A DNA stretch of 64,000 bases from Polaribacter sp. MED152 (GTDB lineage: Bacteria > Bacteroidota > Bacteroidia > Flavobacteriales > Flavobacteriaceae), in NCBI RefSeq assembly GCF_000152945.2, contig NC_020830.1, positions 1,243,501-1,307,500 of the forward strand. Direction: 5' to 3'. Positions 37,294 to 45,608 of the stretch are shown here, one piece after another (the stretch's first letter is position 1; every line of letters starts with the position of its first letter). A model generated the notes under the pieces. The model saw nothing but the letters and a program-made list of their open reading frames with translations, made no database searches and had not been told where the DNA came from. The position numbers were made by a program, and so were the translations under genes.

Positions 37294-38616
37294 CTACTTT
37301 CCAACTTGATAATATTCAAAACCACTTTCTTCTAAATTAAAGGCATTGTATTGATTACGGCCATCAAAGATAACCGAATAATTTAATTTTTGCTTAATTT
37401 CTTGAAAATCTGGAGATCGAAATTCTTTCCACTCTGTTAATAGAATTAAGGCATCAGCGTTTGGTAGCACCTCATATTTTGAATTGTAATAGGATACTTC
37501 CTTAATTCCTTTAAAGAAAAAATCTTTCGCCTCTCCCATAGCTTTCGGATCATAAGCGTTTATTTTTGCCCCTCTTTTAATTAATTCCTTAACCACATTA
37601 ATGGATGGTGCTTCACGCATATCATTTGTACCTGGCTTAAAAGCTAATCCCCATAAGCCAAAAGTAAAACCCCTTAAATCTTCACCAAAACGATTTATAA
37701 TTTTTTGAGCAATTACTAATTTTTGGTTGTTATTCACTTTTTCCACTGAAGCTATTAAATTTGCTTTATACCCATTCTCTTCGGCCATCGTTTTCAATGC
37801 TTTTACATCCTTTGGAAAACAAGCTCCTCCATAACCAGTACCAGGATAAATAAAGCTATACCCTATTCTTTTATCGGAACCAATGCCAATTCTTACTTTA
37901 TTTGCATCTGCGCCTACCCGTTCACAAATATTCGCAATCTCATTCATAAATGAAATTTTTGTTGCTAACATTGCGTTTGCAGCATATTTCGTCATTTCCG
38001 CCGAACGAATATCCATAGTTATAAAGCGATCGTGAGTTCTAAAAAAAGGTGAATACAATTGTTTCATTAAATCGAAAGCATAATCGGAATCTGCACCAAT
38101 TACGACGCGATCTGGTTTCATAAAATCATCGATAGCCGCTCCTTCTTTTAAAAACTCAGGATTGGATACGACATGAAACTCTATATTTTCTCCTCTTTTA
38201 TCCAATTCAGTTTGAATGGTAGCCCTCACCTTGTCTGCTGTACCAACAGGAACCGTAGATTTATCAACGACTATTAATCGCTTATTCATAGCCTTTCCAA
38301 TAGATTTAGCTACTGCTAAGACGTATTGTAAGTCGGCTGAACCGTCATCATCCATTGGTGTACCTACTGCAATAAATACAAGCTCTGTATCATCAATTGA
38401 TTTACCTAGTTCTGTTGTGAAAAACAAATTCTTATTTTCCACATTCTTAAAAACCATCTGTTCCAAGCCTGGTTCATAAATCGGAATAATGCCCTTATTT
38501 AATTTTTGAATTTTATTTTCATTAATATCAACACAGGTGACTTTGTTACCCATTTCTGCAAAGCAAGTTGCAGAAACTAAGCCGACATAACCTATACCAA
38601 TAACCATTATATTCAT
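37294..38616 (-). CDS. ugd: UDP-glucose 6-dehydrogenase
   Basis: Makes UDP-glucuronic acid from UDP-glucose with NAD+. The 440 residues have IGIGYVGLVSATCFAEMG at the N terminus, VAVGTPMDDDGSADLQYV, STVPVGTADKVR, NPEFLKEGAAIDDF, the catalytic Cys in YGGACFPKDVKAL, and FGLWGLAFKPGTNDMREAPS. It starts the part of the locus served by its own predicted promoter (38709-38737). Confidence 0.94.
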   Translation of the reverse strand: MNIMVIGIGYVGLVSATCFAEMGNKVTCVDINENKIQKLNKGIIPIYEPGLEQMVFKNVENKNLFFTTELGKSIDDTELVFIAVGTPMDDDGSADLQYVLAVAKSIGKAMNKRLIVVDKSTVPVGTADKVRATIQTELDKRGENIEFHVVSNPEFLKEGAAIDDFMKPDRVVIGADSDYAFDLMKQLYSPFFRTHDRFITMDIRSAEMTKYAANAMLATKISFMNEIANICERVGADANKVRIGIGSDKRIGYSFIYPGTGYGGACFPKDVKALKTMAEENGYKANLIASVEKVNNNQKLVIAQKIINRFGEDLRGFTFGLWGLAFKPGTNDMREAPSINVVKELIKRGAKINAYDPKAMGEAKDFFFKGIKEVSYYNSKYEVLPNADALILLTEWKEFRSPDFQEIKQKLNYSVIFDGRNQYNAFNLEESGFEYYQVGK

Positions 38617-38708
38617 AAATAAAAGCTACTTTTTATAGAAGAGATAAAACCAACTACATTTTATGTAAATAGTTTTTACTTAGGGATTGCTTCTTTTTCT
38701 TTTTTCAG

Positions 38709-38737
38709 CAAAGATAGTTTTATTTTAAAGTTATCAA
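38709..38737 (-). promoter_or_regulatory. Predicted internal promoter before ugd
   Basis: Minus-strand TATCTTTG (38709-38716) with TTG (38735-38737) 18 bp upstream is a full match to the Bacteroidota consensus. It lies in a 206-bp gap between the wlbA-like gene and ugd, with an expected leader of about 85 nt. It would let ugd and later genes be expressed without the first two genes. Confidence 0.62.
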
Positions 38738-38822
38738 AACCAATTGATAAATTTAGTGGATTATGATTGTCGGAATTTTTTACTACAAAAAAATGAAATT
38801 AATCCATAAATTAATTCGAAAT

Positions 38823-39752
38823 TCATAAAAAAGGGTGCTTATCATATTTATTAGTTTCTCCCTGACTACGAATGGCGTGAATAATTTCAATTGATGATTT
38901 GGCTTCATTGATAGCAAATCCATTGCCTTTTAAAATTTCTTGGTAAGACAACGTATGTAAATCCGTAAAGCCATTACTAAATTCCAATTCTTGCCCACCT
39001 ACAGTAATAGAACGAAACGTACGTTGTTGTTTTTCTTTAATGTCTAATGGTAAATCATTTGCATCTATGGATAGAAACCAACGGACTCTAGCATTTTCAA
39101 ATTCTAAATACCCAGCCGCTTTATGGGGTTCATGCAGATGTGTTTCAATAGTTTGAACCTTTCCAAAAATCCAAGACAGCATGTCAAAAAAATGCACTCC
39201 AATATTCGTCGCTATTCCTCCCGATTTTTCTAAAGCTCCCTTCCATGAAATATCATACCATTTGCCACGAGAAGTGATATAGGTTAAATCTACTTCATGT
39301 TTGGTTTTTGAGTGCTGATTTTTAATTTTGTTTCTTAACTGAATGATGCTTGGGTGCAAACGCAATTGCAAAATAGTATGGATTTGTTTCCCATACTGCA
39401 TTTCAATTTCTTGCAAGGCATCAATATTCCAAGGATTCAACACCAATGGCTTTTCACAAATCGCGTCAGCCCCAGCACGTAACGCCATACGAATATGGGC
39501 ATCATGTAAATAATTCGGAGTACAAATGCTGATATAATCTAGAAACTGCCCATTTCGTTTTAATTTTTCTATGTGACGATCAAAGCGTTCAAATTCCACA
39601 AAGAAATGCGCATTAGGAAAATATGAATCCATAACGCCGACCGAATCAAATTTATCTAAGGCACAAACTAAGTTGTTGTTGGTGTCTTTGATTGCTTTTA
39701 GATGTCTAGGCGCAATATACCCTGCAGCTCCAATTAATCCGAAGTTCTTCAT
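38823..39752 (-). CDS. Gfo/Idh/MocA oxidoreductase, WlbA/WbpB-like
   Basis: A 309-residue NAD-dependent enzyme: FGLIGAAGYIAPRHLKAI, ISICTPNYLHDAHIRMAL, the family Lys in CEKPLVLNPWNID, and GGIATNIGVHFFDML. The N terminus AAGYIAPRHL is typical of WlbA/WbpB, which oxidises UDP-GlcNAcA at C3. The gene overlaps the UDP-HexNAc 6-dehydrogenase upstream by one base, matching the wbpA-wbpB pair. The next expected enzymes, WbpE aminotransferase and WbpD acetyltransferase, are not in the window. Confidence 0.82.
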   Translation of the reverse strand: MKNFGLIGAAGYIAPRHLKAIKDTNNNLVCALDKFDSVGVMDSYFPNAHFFVEFERFDRHIEKLKRNGQFLDYISICTPNYLHDAHIRMALRAGADAICEKPLVLNPWNIDALQEIEMQYGKQIHTILQLRLHPSIIQLRNKIKNQHSKTKHEVDLTYITSRGKWYDISWKGALEKSGGIATNIGVHFFDMLSWIFGKVQTIETHLHEPHKAAGYLEFENARVRWFLSIDANDLPLDIKEKQQRTFRSITVGGQELEFSNGFTDLHTLSYQEILKGNGFAINEAKSSIEIIHAIRSQGETNKYDKHPFL

Positions 39753-41035
39753 TATAAACTTTTATCTACCATTTCCTTAGGTAATATACCTTTTACATCA
39801 TATACTACCGAAAGTTCTTTTTTTATTTCTTTTAAATTTATGCTTAGAAACTCATCATGAGCTACCGCCAAAACAATACCATCGTATTTCTTATTTGGCA
39901 ATTGATTCACTGCTTCAATTCCATAAACCTGATCCACCTCTTTTGGATCAGCCCAAGGGTCGAATACGGTTACCCTTGTACCATATTCTTGTAGCGCAGA
40001 AACCACATCGATAACTTTAGAATTTCGAATATCAGGACAATTCTCTTTAAATGCAATTCCTAATACTAAAATACTAGCGTTTTCGATTGGCACCTTCCGT
40101 GAAACCATCAATTTAATCACTTGGGAGGCCACATAATCTCCCATACTATCATTAATTCTTCTACCGGCTAAAATAATACCTGGATAATACCCAATTTGCT
40201 GCGCTCTCTGTGCCAAATAATAAGGATCTACACCAATACAATGCCCACCTACCAGTCCTGGTTTAAAGGGCAAGAAATTCCATTTCGTACCTGCTGCTAC
40301 CAATACTTCTTGGGTATTGATATTCATTAAACTAAAGATTTTTGCCAATTCATTGACGAATGCAATATTAATGTCTCGTTGCGAGTTTTCAATTACTTTT
40401 GCAGCCTCCGCAACTTTAATACTTGTTGCCAAATGTGTACCTGCTACAATAACTGATTGATACAATTGATCAACTTGTTTGGCTATTTCAGGAGTAGAAG
40501 CTGACGTAATTTTTAAAATGTTTTCAATCGACCGGTTTTTATCACCAGGGTTTACACGCTCTGGAGAATATCCCACAAAAAAATCTGAGTTATAGTTTAA
40601 ACCAGAGGTTTTTGCCAAAACAGGTACACAAGTATCTTCAGTTACTCCAGGATACACGGTTGATTCATAGATAACAATAGCATCTTTCTGCATTACCTGC
40701 CCAACAGTTTCACTAGCCTTTATCAATGGCGTCAAATCCGCTTGATTGTTAATATCCACTGGTGTAGGAACAGTAATGATATAATAATCACATCCTTTCA
40801 AGTCTGATGATTGATCCGTAAAAAACAATCCGTTTTCTTGATCATCAACCTTCTTCAAAACGTTTACCAGTTCTTTTTTCTCTACTTCCAAAGTCGCATC
40901 TACACCTTCTTTTAGAGCTAGAATTCTATCTGGCTTAATATCAAAACCCACCACCGCATACTTTTTCGCAAAAAGATTTGCTAGAGGTAGTCCAACATAC
41001 CCCAAACCAATCACACCAATTTTTGTTGTACTCAT
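39752..41035 (-). CDS. UDP-N-acetylhexosamine 6-dehydrogenase (TviB/WbpA/WbpO-like)
   Basis: Nucleotide-sugar dehydrogenase of 427 residues and first gene of the locus. It has IGVIGLGYVGLPLANLFA, TVPTPVDINNQADLTPL, YESTVYPGVTEDTC, FFVGYSPERVNPGD, the catalytic Cys in LVGGHCIGVDPYYLA, and LGIAFKENCPDIRNSKVID. These are features of the TviB/WbpO group acting on UDP-GlcNAc or UDP-GalNAc rather than UDP-Glc. It should supply an N-acetylhexosaminuronic acid donor. It has a separate 414-bp upstream region. Confidence 0.9.
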   Translation of the reverse strand: MSTTKIGVIGLGYVGLPLANLFAKKYAVVGFDIKPDRILALKEGVDATLEVEKKELVNVLKKVDDQENGLFFTDQSSDLKGCDYYIITVPTPVDINNQADLTPLIKASETVGQVMQKDAIVIYESTVYPGVTEDTCVPVLAKTSGLNYNSDFFVGYSPERVNPGDKNRSIENILKITSASTPEIAKQVDQLYQSVIVAGTHLATSIKVAEAAKVIENSQRDINIAFVNELAKIFSLMNINTQEVLVAAGTKWNFLPFKPGLVGGHCIGVDPYYLAQRAQQIGYYPGIILAGRRINDSMGDYVASQVIKLMVSRKVPIENASILVLGIAFKENCPDIRNSKVIDVVSALQEYGTRVTVFDPWADPKEVDQVYGIEAVNQLPNKKYDGIVLAVAHDEFLSINLKEIKKELSVVYDVKGILPKEMVDKSL

Positions 41036-41127
41036 AAATAATTCCTACTAAATCTAAGGAACAAAAATAAGAAAAAGAAGGGCAAATACAGCCCCTCAAG
41101 TGGAAAACAAAAAGCGTGAATGTGAAA

Positions 41128-41157
41128 CAAATACATTTTTGTCTTAAAACGAAGCAA
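41128..41157 (-). promoter_or_regulatory. Weak promoter candidate for the capsule locus
   Basis: Minus-strand TGTATTTG (41128-41135) differs from TAnnTTTG at one base and has a TTG (41155-41157) 19 bp upstream. A second -7-like box, TATTTTTG (41062-41069), lacks a well-spaced TTG. Confidence 0.35.
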
Positions 41158-41210
41158 ACCAAAAGGAACATTTGCCTATTTAAAATGTAATATTGGAGCC
41201 CAATAAGCTT

Positions 41211-41229
41211 AAAAAAAAAAAAAAAAAAA
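41211..41229. repeat. A19 homopolymer in the capsule upstream region
   Basis: Nineteen consecutive A on the + strand, about 180 bp before the first capsule gene. It is prone to length change and could act as a bent or UP-like element. Confidence 0.9.
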
Positions 41230-41388
41230 TAGTAATGAGGATTAAAACTCTTTTACAAATAAGATATTTGTAAAACATACTTATTTAAAAAGTATTGATA
41301 GAATCTGGCAAAAGTTAAGATACATTTTAACCAAAGTTACCATACTTTTGGATTGGTGTTTCCTTACTTTTTATCAAAACACAAAGGC

Positions 41389-41429
41389 AAAAAAAAATGG
41401 GTTTTGGATGTTTGCACAACCAAAACCCA
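41389..41429 (-). terminator. Terminator of the HU-like gene
   Basis: A perfect 10-bp stem, TGGGTTTTGG (41398-41407) with CCAAAACCCA (41420-41429), is followed on the minus strand by T9. It closes the HU-like gene before the capsule operon. Confidence 0.85.
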
Positions 41430-41449
41430 CTTACTGCAAGGCTATTTTC

Positions 41450-41827
41450 CTAGCTCAGCGTATAACTTACGCTTGACAATACATTTCGCAAACGTTTGTC
41501 TGGTCTAAAATTGATATGTGCCTTTTTCACTGCAGCAACAGTCAATTCATCTTCGTTTAAAATTCCTTCTGAATTTACACCAATCTGAAATGAACCCAAC
41601 TTATCCAATTTTACAATTTTTCCTTGTTTTAGTTCGTCGGAAATATTGTGCAGTAAAGAAAGTAAAACAGCATAGCAATCTGCTTCTCTCACTGTACTTT
41701 GATTGGATACTAAATAGGCCAATCGTTCTAGATCTGTTGTTCCTGTAGATACGGCTTGCGCATAAAATTTATTTTCCGTTGTTCTGTCCTGTGGATTCGG
41801 ACGTGAAATTGATTTAAGTTTAATCAT
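41450..41827 (-). CDS. HU-like DNA-binding protein at the capsule promoter end
   Basis: A 125-residue protein of the Bacteroidota HU-like family: FYAQAVSTGTTDLERLAYLV, DCYAVLLSLLHNISDELKQG, IVKLDKLGSFQIGVNSEG and KAHINFRPDKRLRNVLSSV. The order of helices followed by a beta arm matches the HU/IHF fold, with an N-terminal extension. Such genes commonly sit at the edge of Bacteroidota capsule loci; in Porphyromonas gingivalis an HU gene next to the K-antigen locus affects capsule expression. Here it has its own terminator, so it is probably transcribed separately. A regulatory role is inferred. Confidence 0.82.
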   Translation of the reverse strand: MIKLKSISRPNPQDRTTENKFYAQAVSTGTTDLERLAYLVSNQSTVREADCYAVLLSLLHNISDELKQGKIVKLDKLGSFQIGVNSEGILNEDELTVAAVKKAHINFRPDKRLRNVLSSVSYTLS

Positions 41828-42001
41828 TTTTCAAAAATTTAAAAATTAATACAATACTTTTTTAATGAGGCTATTGCAAATACACCTCTTCCGTACGCTT
41901 TTTAAAACTCAGTAAACACTACTCTTTTACTCACGAATTTGAGTTAAAGACACCACTATTTTTAAATAGTAATGGAGTTGAAATAAAATTTAAGTCATTG
42001 T

Positions 42002-42056
42002 GCTTACCCTACAGGATGTTGGCCTGTTTTAAAAATTAAACATTTTTTTGGTAAGC
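42002..42056. other. Nested inverted repeats upstream of the candidate small RNA
   Basis: GCTTACC (42002-42008) pairs with GGTAAGC (42050-42056). ACAGG (42011-42015) pairs with CCTGT (42023-42027) inside. It could be part of a longer structured transcript or an operator. Confidence 0.4.
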
Positions 42057-42084
42057 TTTCGGAAGTATTGTATTTTTATGGTCT

Positions 42085-42158
42085 GAAGATAAAACACATA
42101 CAACACGAAAGTGTTACCGTTTTAAAAGTCTTAAAGCAACATCTTTAAGGCTTTTTTT
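42085..42158 (+). ncRNA. Candidate small RNA with tetraloop hairpin and terminator
   Basis: A promoter-like TTG (42048-42050)-N20-TATTTTTA (42071-42078) is followed by a hairpin AACAC-GAAA-GTGTT (42102-42115) with a GNRA loop. A terminator comes next: a 10-bp stem (42127-42136 with 42143-42152, one G-T pair), loop CAACAT and T7. There is no gene on either side on this strand, so the terminator needs its own transcript. The predicted RNA is about 74 nt. The exact 5' end is uncertain, and I do not recognise the family. Confidence 0.5.
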
Positions 42159-42652
42159 ATGTTTATGAAATTTTAAGTATCTCATTACACATTGTAAAGA
42201 TTAGAACTCTTGCAACAAAAGTCAATAGTGTTTTAACTTTAAATCTTCAAAGTTTTCAACAACCAAAAATTAACTTTGAACAGCAATAAAATAACGATAA
42301 ATCATTGTAATATTATTGAATTTTAGTATCATTTTTGAATGGAATGATTGCACCGAATTCAGACAAAATATTGAGGTAAAAAGGTGTTTTCGCCATTCAA
42401 TGATCTATCAGAAACCTAAATTTATATGTCATTTTAGTATCATTATGGATGATATAAAACTCATTAGGTTATTTCTTCTAAAGATTTATAACTCTAAAAA
42501 ATATTTGGTTTTTTTAGCGAAATTGTTGATAAGTCTAAAATATATTTCGTGAAAATCTCGTCAAATCTTTAAAATTTCTTTGTGTTTTTGATTGGTTTTA
42601 GTTCGATTATTATTCAAAAGTTTTCATTTTTTTTAGTCAGCGTTTAGTTTTT
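42159..42652. other. AT-rich non-coding stretch
   Basis: No convincing gene. A 78-codon frame at 42316 has low-complexity composition and no recognisable domain. A 14-bp direct repeat ATTTTAGTATCATT occurs twice, about 112 bp apart (near 42319 and 42431). Confidence 0.55.
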
Positions 42653-43626
42653 AGATCTCTCCACAAGTCGAGATAACATTTAGTTCTTAAGTGTAATTTG
42701 TAAACTAAAAGCATGATACAAATTGTCATTTCGAGTGCAGCGTAAGCAGAGTCGAGAAATCTCTTTTTTTCAAAACTTAAATTTGAAATCTTATAATTAT
42801 TATTGGTTTGCATAGAGATCTCTCCACAAGGTCGAGATGACAGGTAGATAATATTTTACCTACAGAACTAAAACCATAAATAGGCCTTGTCATTTCGAGT
42901 ACAGCGTAAGCGGAGCCGAGAAATCTCAGAACTCATTTTTGATATTGTTCTTTTTTCCATCGCTGAAAAAAGAACCAAAAAAATCTAGACTTATTTTTCG
43001 CTACGCGAGCTACCTACATCCAAAATATATTTTGGCTTTGGCAATTTAAATTCTACTTATTATTCCATTAACGCACCCAGACCATTGCATTTTTTTGGCG
43101 CTTGCCATTTCATAAGAATTGAATTTCTACAAATAGGAAAAGTATGTCGGCTTGGTGCAATCTATAATTCTAAGTGTCATTTTCAAAGTTACTTGTGGTT
43201 TCGGGTGCAGCGTGAGCGGAACCGAGAAATCTCTTTTTTTTAAACTTTAATTTGAAATCCTATAGTTTTTATTGGTTTGCTTAGAGATCTCTCCACAGGG
43301 TCGAGATGACATTTAGTTCTTAAATGTAATTTGTAAACTAACAACATGATTCAATTTGTCATTTCGACTATAGCTTTTTTTAGCGGAATGGAGAAATCTT
43401 TATGTTTGATAAGACTTAATAATTGAAGATTCTGTAATTTTTACTGGTTGACATGGAGATCTCTCCACAAGGTCGAGATGACAGGTAGGAACTATTTTAA
43501 CTTTAGAACTAAAAACATAAATCCCTCTTGTCATTTCGAGTACAGCGTAAGCGGAATCGAGAAATCTCTTTTTTATTAATAAGATCCAATAGTTTGAGAT
43601 CTCTCCACATGGTCTAGATGACAGGT
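42653..43626. repeat. Array B: REPIN-like doublets, opposite orientation to array A
   Basis: Doublets of a short unit pointing left (AGATCTCTCCACAAGGTCG...) and a long unit pointing right (TTGTCATTTCGAG...GAGAAATCTC): 42653-42764, 42814-42928, 43283-43399 and 43455-43569. An orphan long unit lies at 43193-43234 and an orphan short unit at 43597-43626. This is the array A doublet read on the other strand, and the inner spacers are also similar. A MITE-like element interrupts it at 42950-43150. Confidence 0.88.
42950..43150 (-). repeat. MITE-like palindromic element, copy 3 (diverged, reversed)
   Basis: The reverse complement matches the elements at 8901-9161 and 9368-9629. Shared parts are CGACATAC, the AGAAATTCAA arm, the CGTTAATGGAATAA segment, AAGTCTAGATTTTTTTGG and the terminal TTCTTTTTTC/GAAAAAAGAA hairpin. 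About 45 bp between the arm and AAGTCTAGA are unrelated. It lies inside array B. Confidence 0.7.
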
Positions 43627-43682
43627 AGGTTTATAAATATAAAGGGATTAGATATTATCCCTAGTTGAAACCGCTCCTGCAA

Positions 43683-43797
43683 ATACAATCCTTGGCACTG
43701 CGTGCAACGTATTTTTTTATTTCAACAAAACCGCTATGCAAGCATGCGATTTTTTATGAAATAAAAAAATCCTGTCGATTTCTCGACAGGATTGTAT
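43683..43797. repeat. Nested palindromic element next to tRNA-Val
   Basis: Outer arms ATACAATCC (43683-43691) and GGATTGTAT (43789-43797) enclose a perfect 14-bp inverted repeat ATTTTTTTATTTCA (43711-43724) / TGAAATAAAAAAAT (43757-43770). The right part overlaps the terminator hairpin of the tRNA. Confidence 0.6.
43763..43793 (-). terminator. Terminator downstream of tRNA-Val
   Basis: A perfect 11-bp stem AATCCTGTCGA / TCGACAGGATT with loop TTTC is followed on the minus strand by T7. Confidence 0.85.
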
Positions 43798-43803
43798 CTG
43801 ATG

Positions 43804-43878
43804 TGGGCAATGAGGGATTCGAACCCCCGACCCCCTCGGTGTAAACGAGGTGCTCTGAACCAACTGAGCTAATTGCCC
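43804..43878 (-). tRNA. tRNA-Val (anticodon TAC)
   Basis: The 75-nt cloverleaf on the minus strand has acceptor stem GGGCAAT/ATTGCCC, D arm AGCTCAGTTGGTTCAGAGC and anticodon arm CCTCG-TTTACAC-CGAGG giving anticodon TAC. The T arm is GGGGGTTCGAATCCC (one wobble-free core). The CCA end is not encoded. No integrase is adjacent, so there is no sign of tRNA-targeted integration beyond the nearby repeats. Confidence 0.95.
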
Positions 43879-43937
43879 TAAGCGGTTGCAAATATAACAT
43901 AGATTTTAAATCTACCAAACATAAATTCAAATTTATT

Positions 43938-45146
43938 TTATATTATTTCTGCAATTACGAATGTACTACCACCAATATAAATGACATCTTGTTGATTAGC
44001 AATTGTTAATGCTTCTTGATACGCCATTTGAACACTTTCAAAAAAATTACCTTTAAGATTGTATTTTGACGCCTTTTGCATTAATGCTTCTGCTGATAAA
44101 CCTCTTGGAATATTTGGCATACAAAAATAATAGGTTGCATTTGTAGGAAATAAGGGTAAAATATCATCCAAGTCTTTATCAGAAACTACACCAAGTACTA
44201 TGTGTAATTTGTGGTACGTTTCTTTTTGAAGTTGCTTCATTACAGTTTGCAAACCCTCTTTATTATGCGCTGTATCACAAATGACTTTTGGTGCTTCTTT
44301 TAAAATCTGCCACCTTCCTTGTAAATTGGTGTTCTGAACCACATTTAATAATCCTTTTTGGATGGCTTTTTCTGAAACTTTAAAAGTGTATAAATTATGA
44401 ATGGCTGTAACAGCCGTTTTCACATTGGCTTTTTGGTATTTCCCTAATAAATCTGTTGCATATTCATAATTGGTATCTGAAGCAAATTGAATTTTGGCAT
44501 CTAATGCTTTTGCTTTTTCTAGAAACACATGTTCAACCTCAGGTTGCCTTTCACCTATAACCAATGGTATCTTTGGTTTGATAATTCCGGCTTTTTCTGA
44601 TGCAATTTTTGGCAATGTATCTCCTAAAATTTGCACATGATCTAAACCGATATTCGTAATCACCGCTATTTCTGGAGAGATGATGTTTGTAGAATCCAAT
44701 CGACCACCTAAACCCACTTCGACAATAGTAACATCTACTTTCTCTTTAGCAAAATAATCGAAAGCCAAACCAACTGTCATTTCAAAAAAGGAAAGCTGTT
44801 GTTCTTTTAAAAACGTTTGATGTTTTGCAATAAATGAGGTTACCTTTTCTTTCGGAATCTCATCACCATTAATTCGAATGCGTTCTGTAAAACTTTTTAA
44901 ATGCGGTGACGTATACAAACCTACCTTATAGCCTGCCTCTTGCAAAACAGAAGCCAACATGTGAGATGTAGAGCCTTTACCATTAGTCCCACCAACATGG
45001 ATGCTTTTAAACTTTTTTTCTGGATGTTCTAAAACCTTAGAAAAAGCAACGATATTCGTTAGGTCTTTTTTGAAAGCAGTTTTTCCCTCCTTTTGATACA
45101 TTGGAAGTTGTGCAAACATCCAATCTAAGGTTTGTTGGTAGGTCAT
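43938..45146 (-). CDS. folC: Bifunctional folylpolyglutamate synthase / dihydrofolate synthase
   Basis: Mur-ligase-like enzyme that adds glutamate to dihydropteroate and folates. The 402 residues contain KFKSIHVGGTNGKGSTSHML (ATP loop), VGLYTSPHLKSFTERIRING, FFEMTVGLAFDYFA, VEVGLGGRLDSTNII, ITNIGLDH and CDTAHNKEGLQ. It is preceded by two small nucleotidyltransferase genes on the same strand (13-bp gap), probably one transcript. Confidence 0.94.
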   Translation of the reverse strand: MTYQQTLDWMFAQLPMYQKEGKTAFKKDLTNIVAFSKVLEHPEKKFKSIHVGGTNGKGSTSHMLASVLQEAGYKVGLYTSPHLKSFTERIRINGDEIPKEKVTSFIAKHQTFLKEQQLSFFEMTVGLAFDYFAKEKVDVTIVEVGLGGRLDSTNIISPEIAVITNIGLDHVQILGDTLPKIASEKAGIIKPKIPLVIGERQPEVEHVFLEKAKALDAKIQFASDTNYEYATDLLGKYQKANVKTAVTAIHNLYTFKVSEKAIQKGLLNVVQNTNLQGRWQILKEAPKVICDTAHNKEGLQTVMKQLQKETYHKLHIVLGVVSDKDLDDILPLFPTNATYYFCMPNIPRGLSAEALMQKASKYNLKGNFFESVQMAYQEALTIANQQDVIYIGGSTFVIAEII

Positions 45147-45159
45147 TAAACGAGCTAGT

Positions 45160-45591
45160 TTATTTCTCTTTACCTTTTAAATTTTCTTTCTCCTGTACTT
45201 CCTTTCTAAGTCCACTGCTTGAAAAACGGTGTTCTCTTTTATTAAAATATAATTCTATTCCTTTTTCTTCGCAGTATTTTCTACCCGTAAATTGCTTACT
45301 GGCATATTCTTCACCAATAATTCTTACATCAACCTTAAAAGAGCGTAATACATCTTCTAAATCTTGCTCTGTAGCATAGGGTACAATCTCATCTACAAAC
45401 CTACATCCTTTTAATTGAATGTAACGTTCTACTACAGATTGTACTGGCATGTTTTTTTCAGGACGATCTAAAGTTGGATCTGTTTGTAACCCACAAATTA
45501 AATAATCGCACTGGCGTTTTGCATCCTCTAGCATCGTGATATGCCCTGCATGTAATAAATCGAAGGCACTAAAAGTTATTCCTATTTTCAT
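45160..45591 (-). CDS. Small cytidylyltransferase-family protein (TagD-like)
   Basis: A 143-residue nucleotidyltransferase with MKIGITFSAFDLLHAGHI (HxGH motif), CDYLICGLQTDPT and, near the C terminus, FNKREHRFSSSGLRKEV in place of the usual ISSTxIR motif. It is closest in pattern to glycerol-3-phosphate cytidylyltransferase-like proteins, but the substrate cannot be assigned. The ATG at 45591 is preferred over the 13-codon longer frame because it begins at the conserved first strand. Confidence 0.78.
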   Translation of the reverse strand: MKIGITFSAFDLLHAGHITMLEDAKRQCDYLICGLQTDPTLDRPEKNMPVQSVVERYIQLKGCRFVDEIVPYATEQDLEDVLRSFKVDVRIIGEEYASKQFTGRKYCEEKGIELYFNKREHRFSSSGLRKEVQEKENLKGKEK

Positions 45592-45608
45592 AATTGATTT
45601 TTCTAAAT

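Larger units (their letters stand above)
41036..41388. other. Upstream region of the capsule locus
   Basis: About 350 bp without a gene between the first capsule gene and the HU terminator. It holds a weak promoter candidate (41128-41157), an A19 tract (41211-41229) and AT-rich sequence. Short frames here are not convincing. Confidence 0.6.

Noticed and set aside
42316..42552. Small protein of 78 residues
   Set aside because: AT-rich frame with no domain, no ribosome-binding site or promoter, and irregular composition; it lies in a non-coding stretch.
42653..43626. CRISPR array
   Set aside because: Repeats are regularly spaced, but they alternate in orientation, differ in length, and the spacers between them are conserved rather than unique. 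No cas genes are present.
43804..43878. tRNA-Val as an integration site of a genomic island
   Set aside because: No integrase, no direct repeat of the tRNA 3' end and no foreign block ending at the tRNA were seen.
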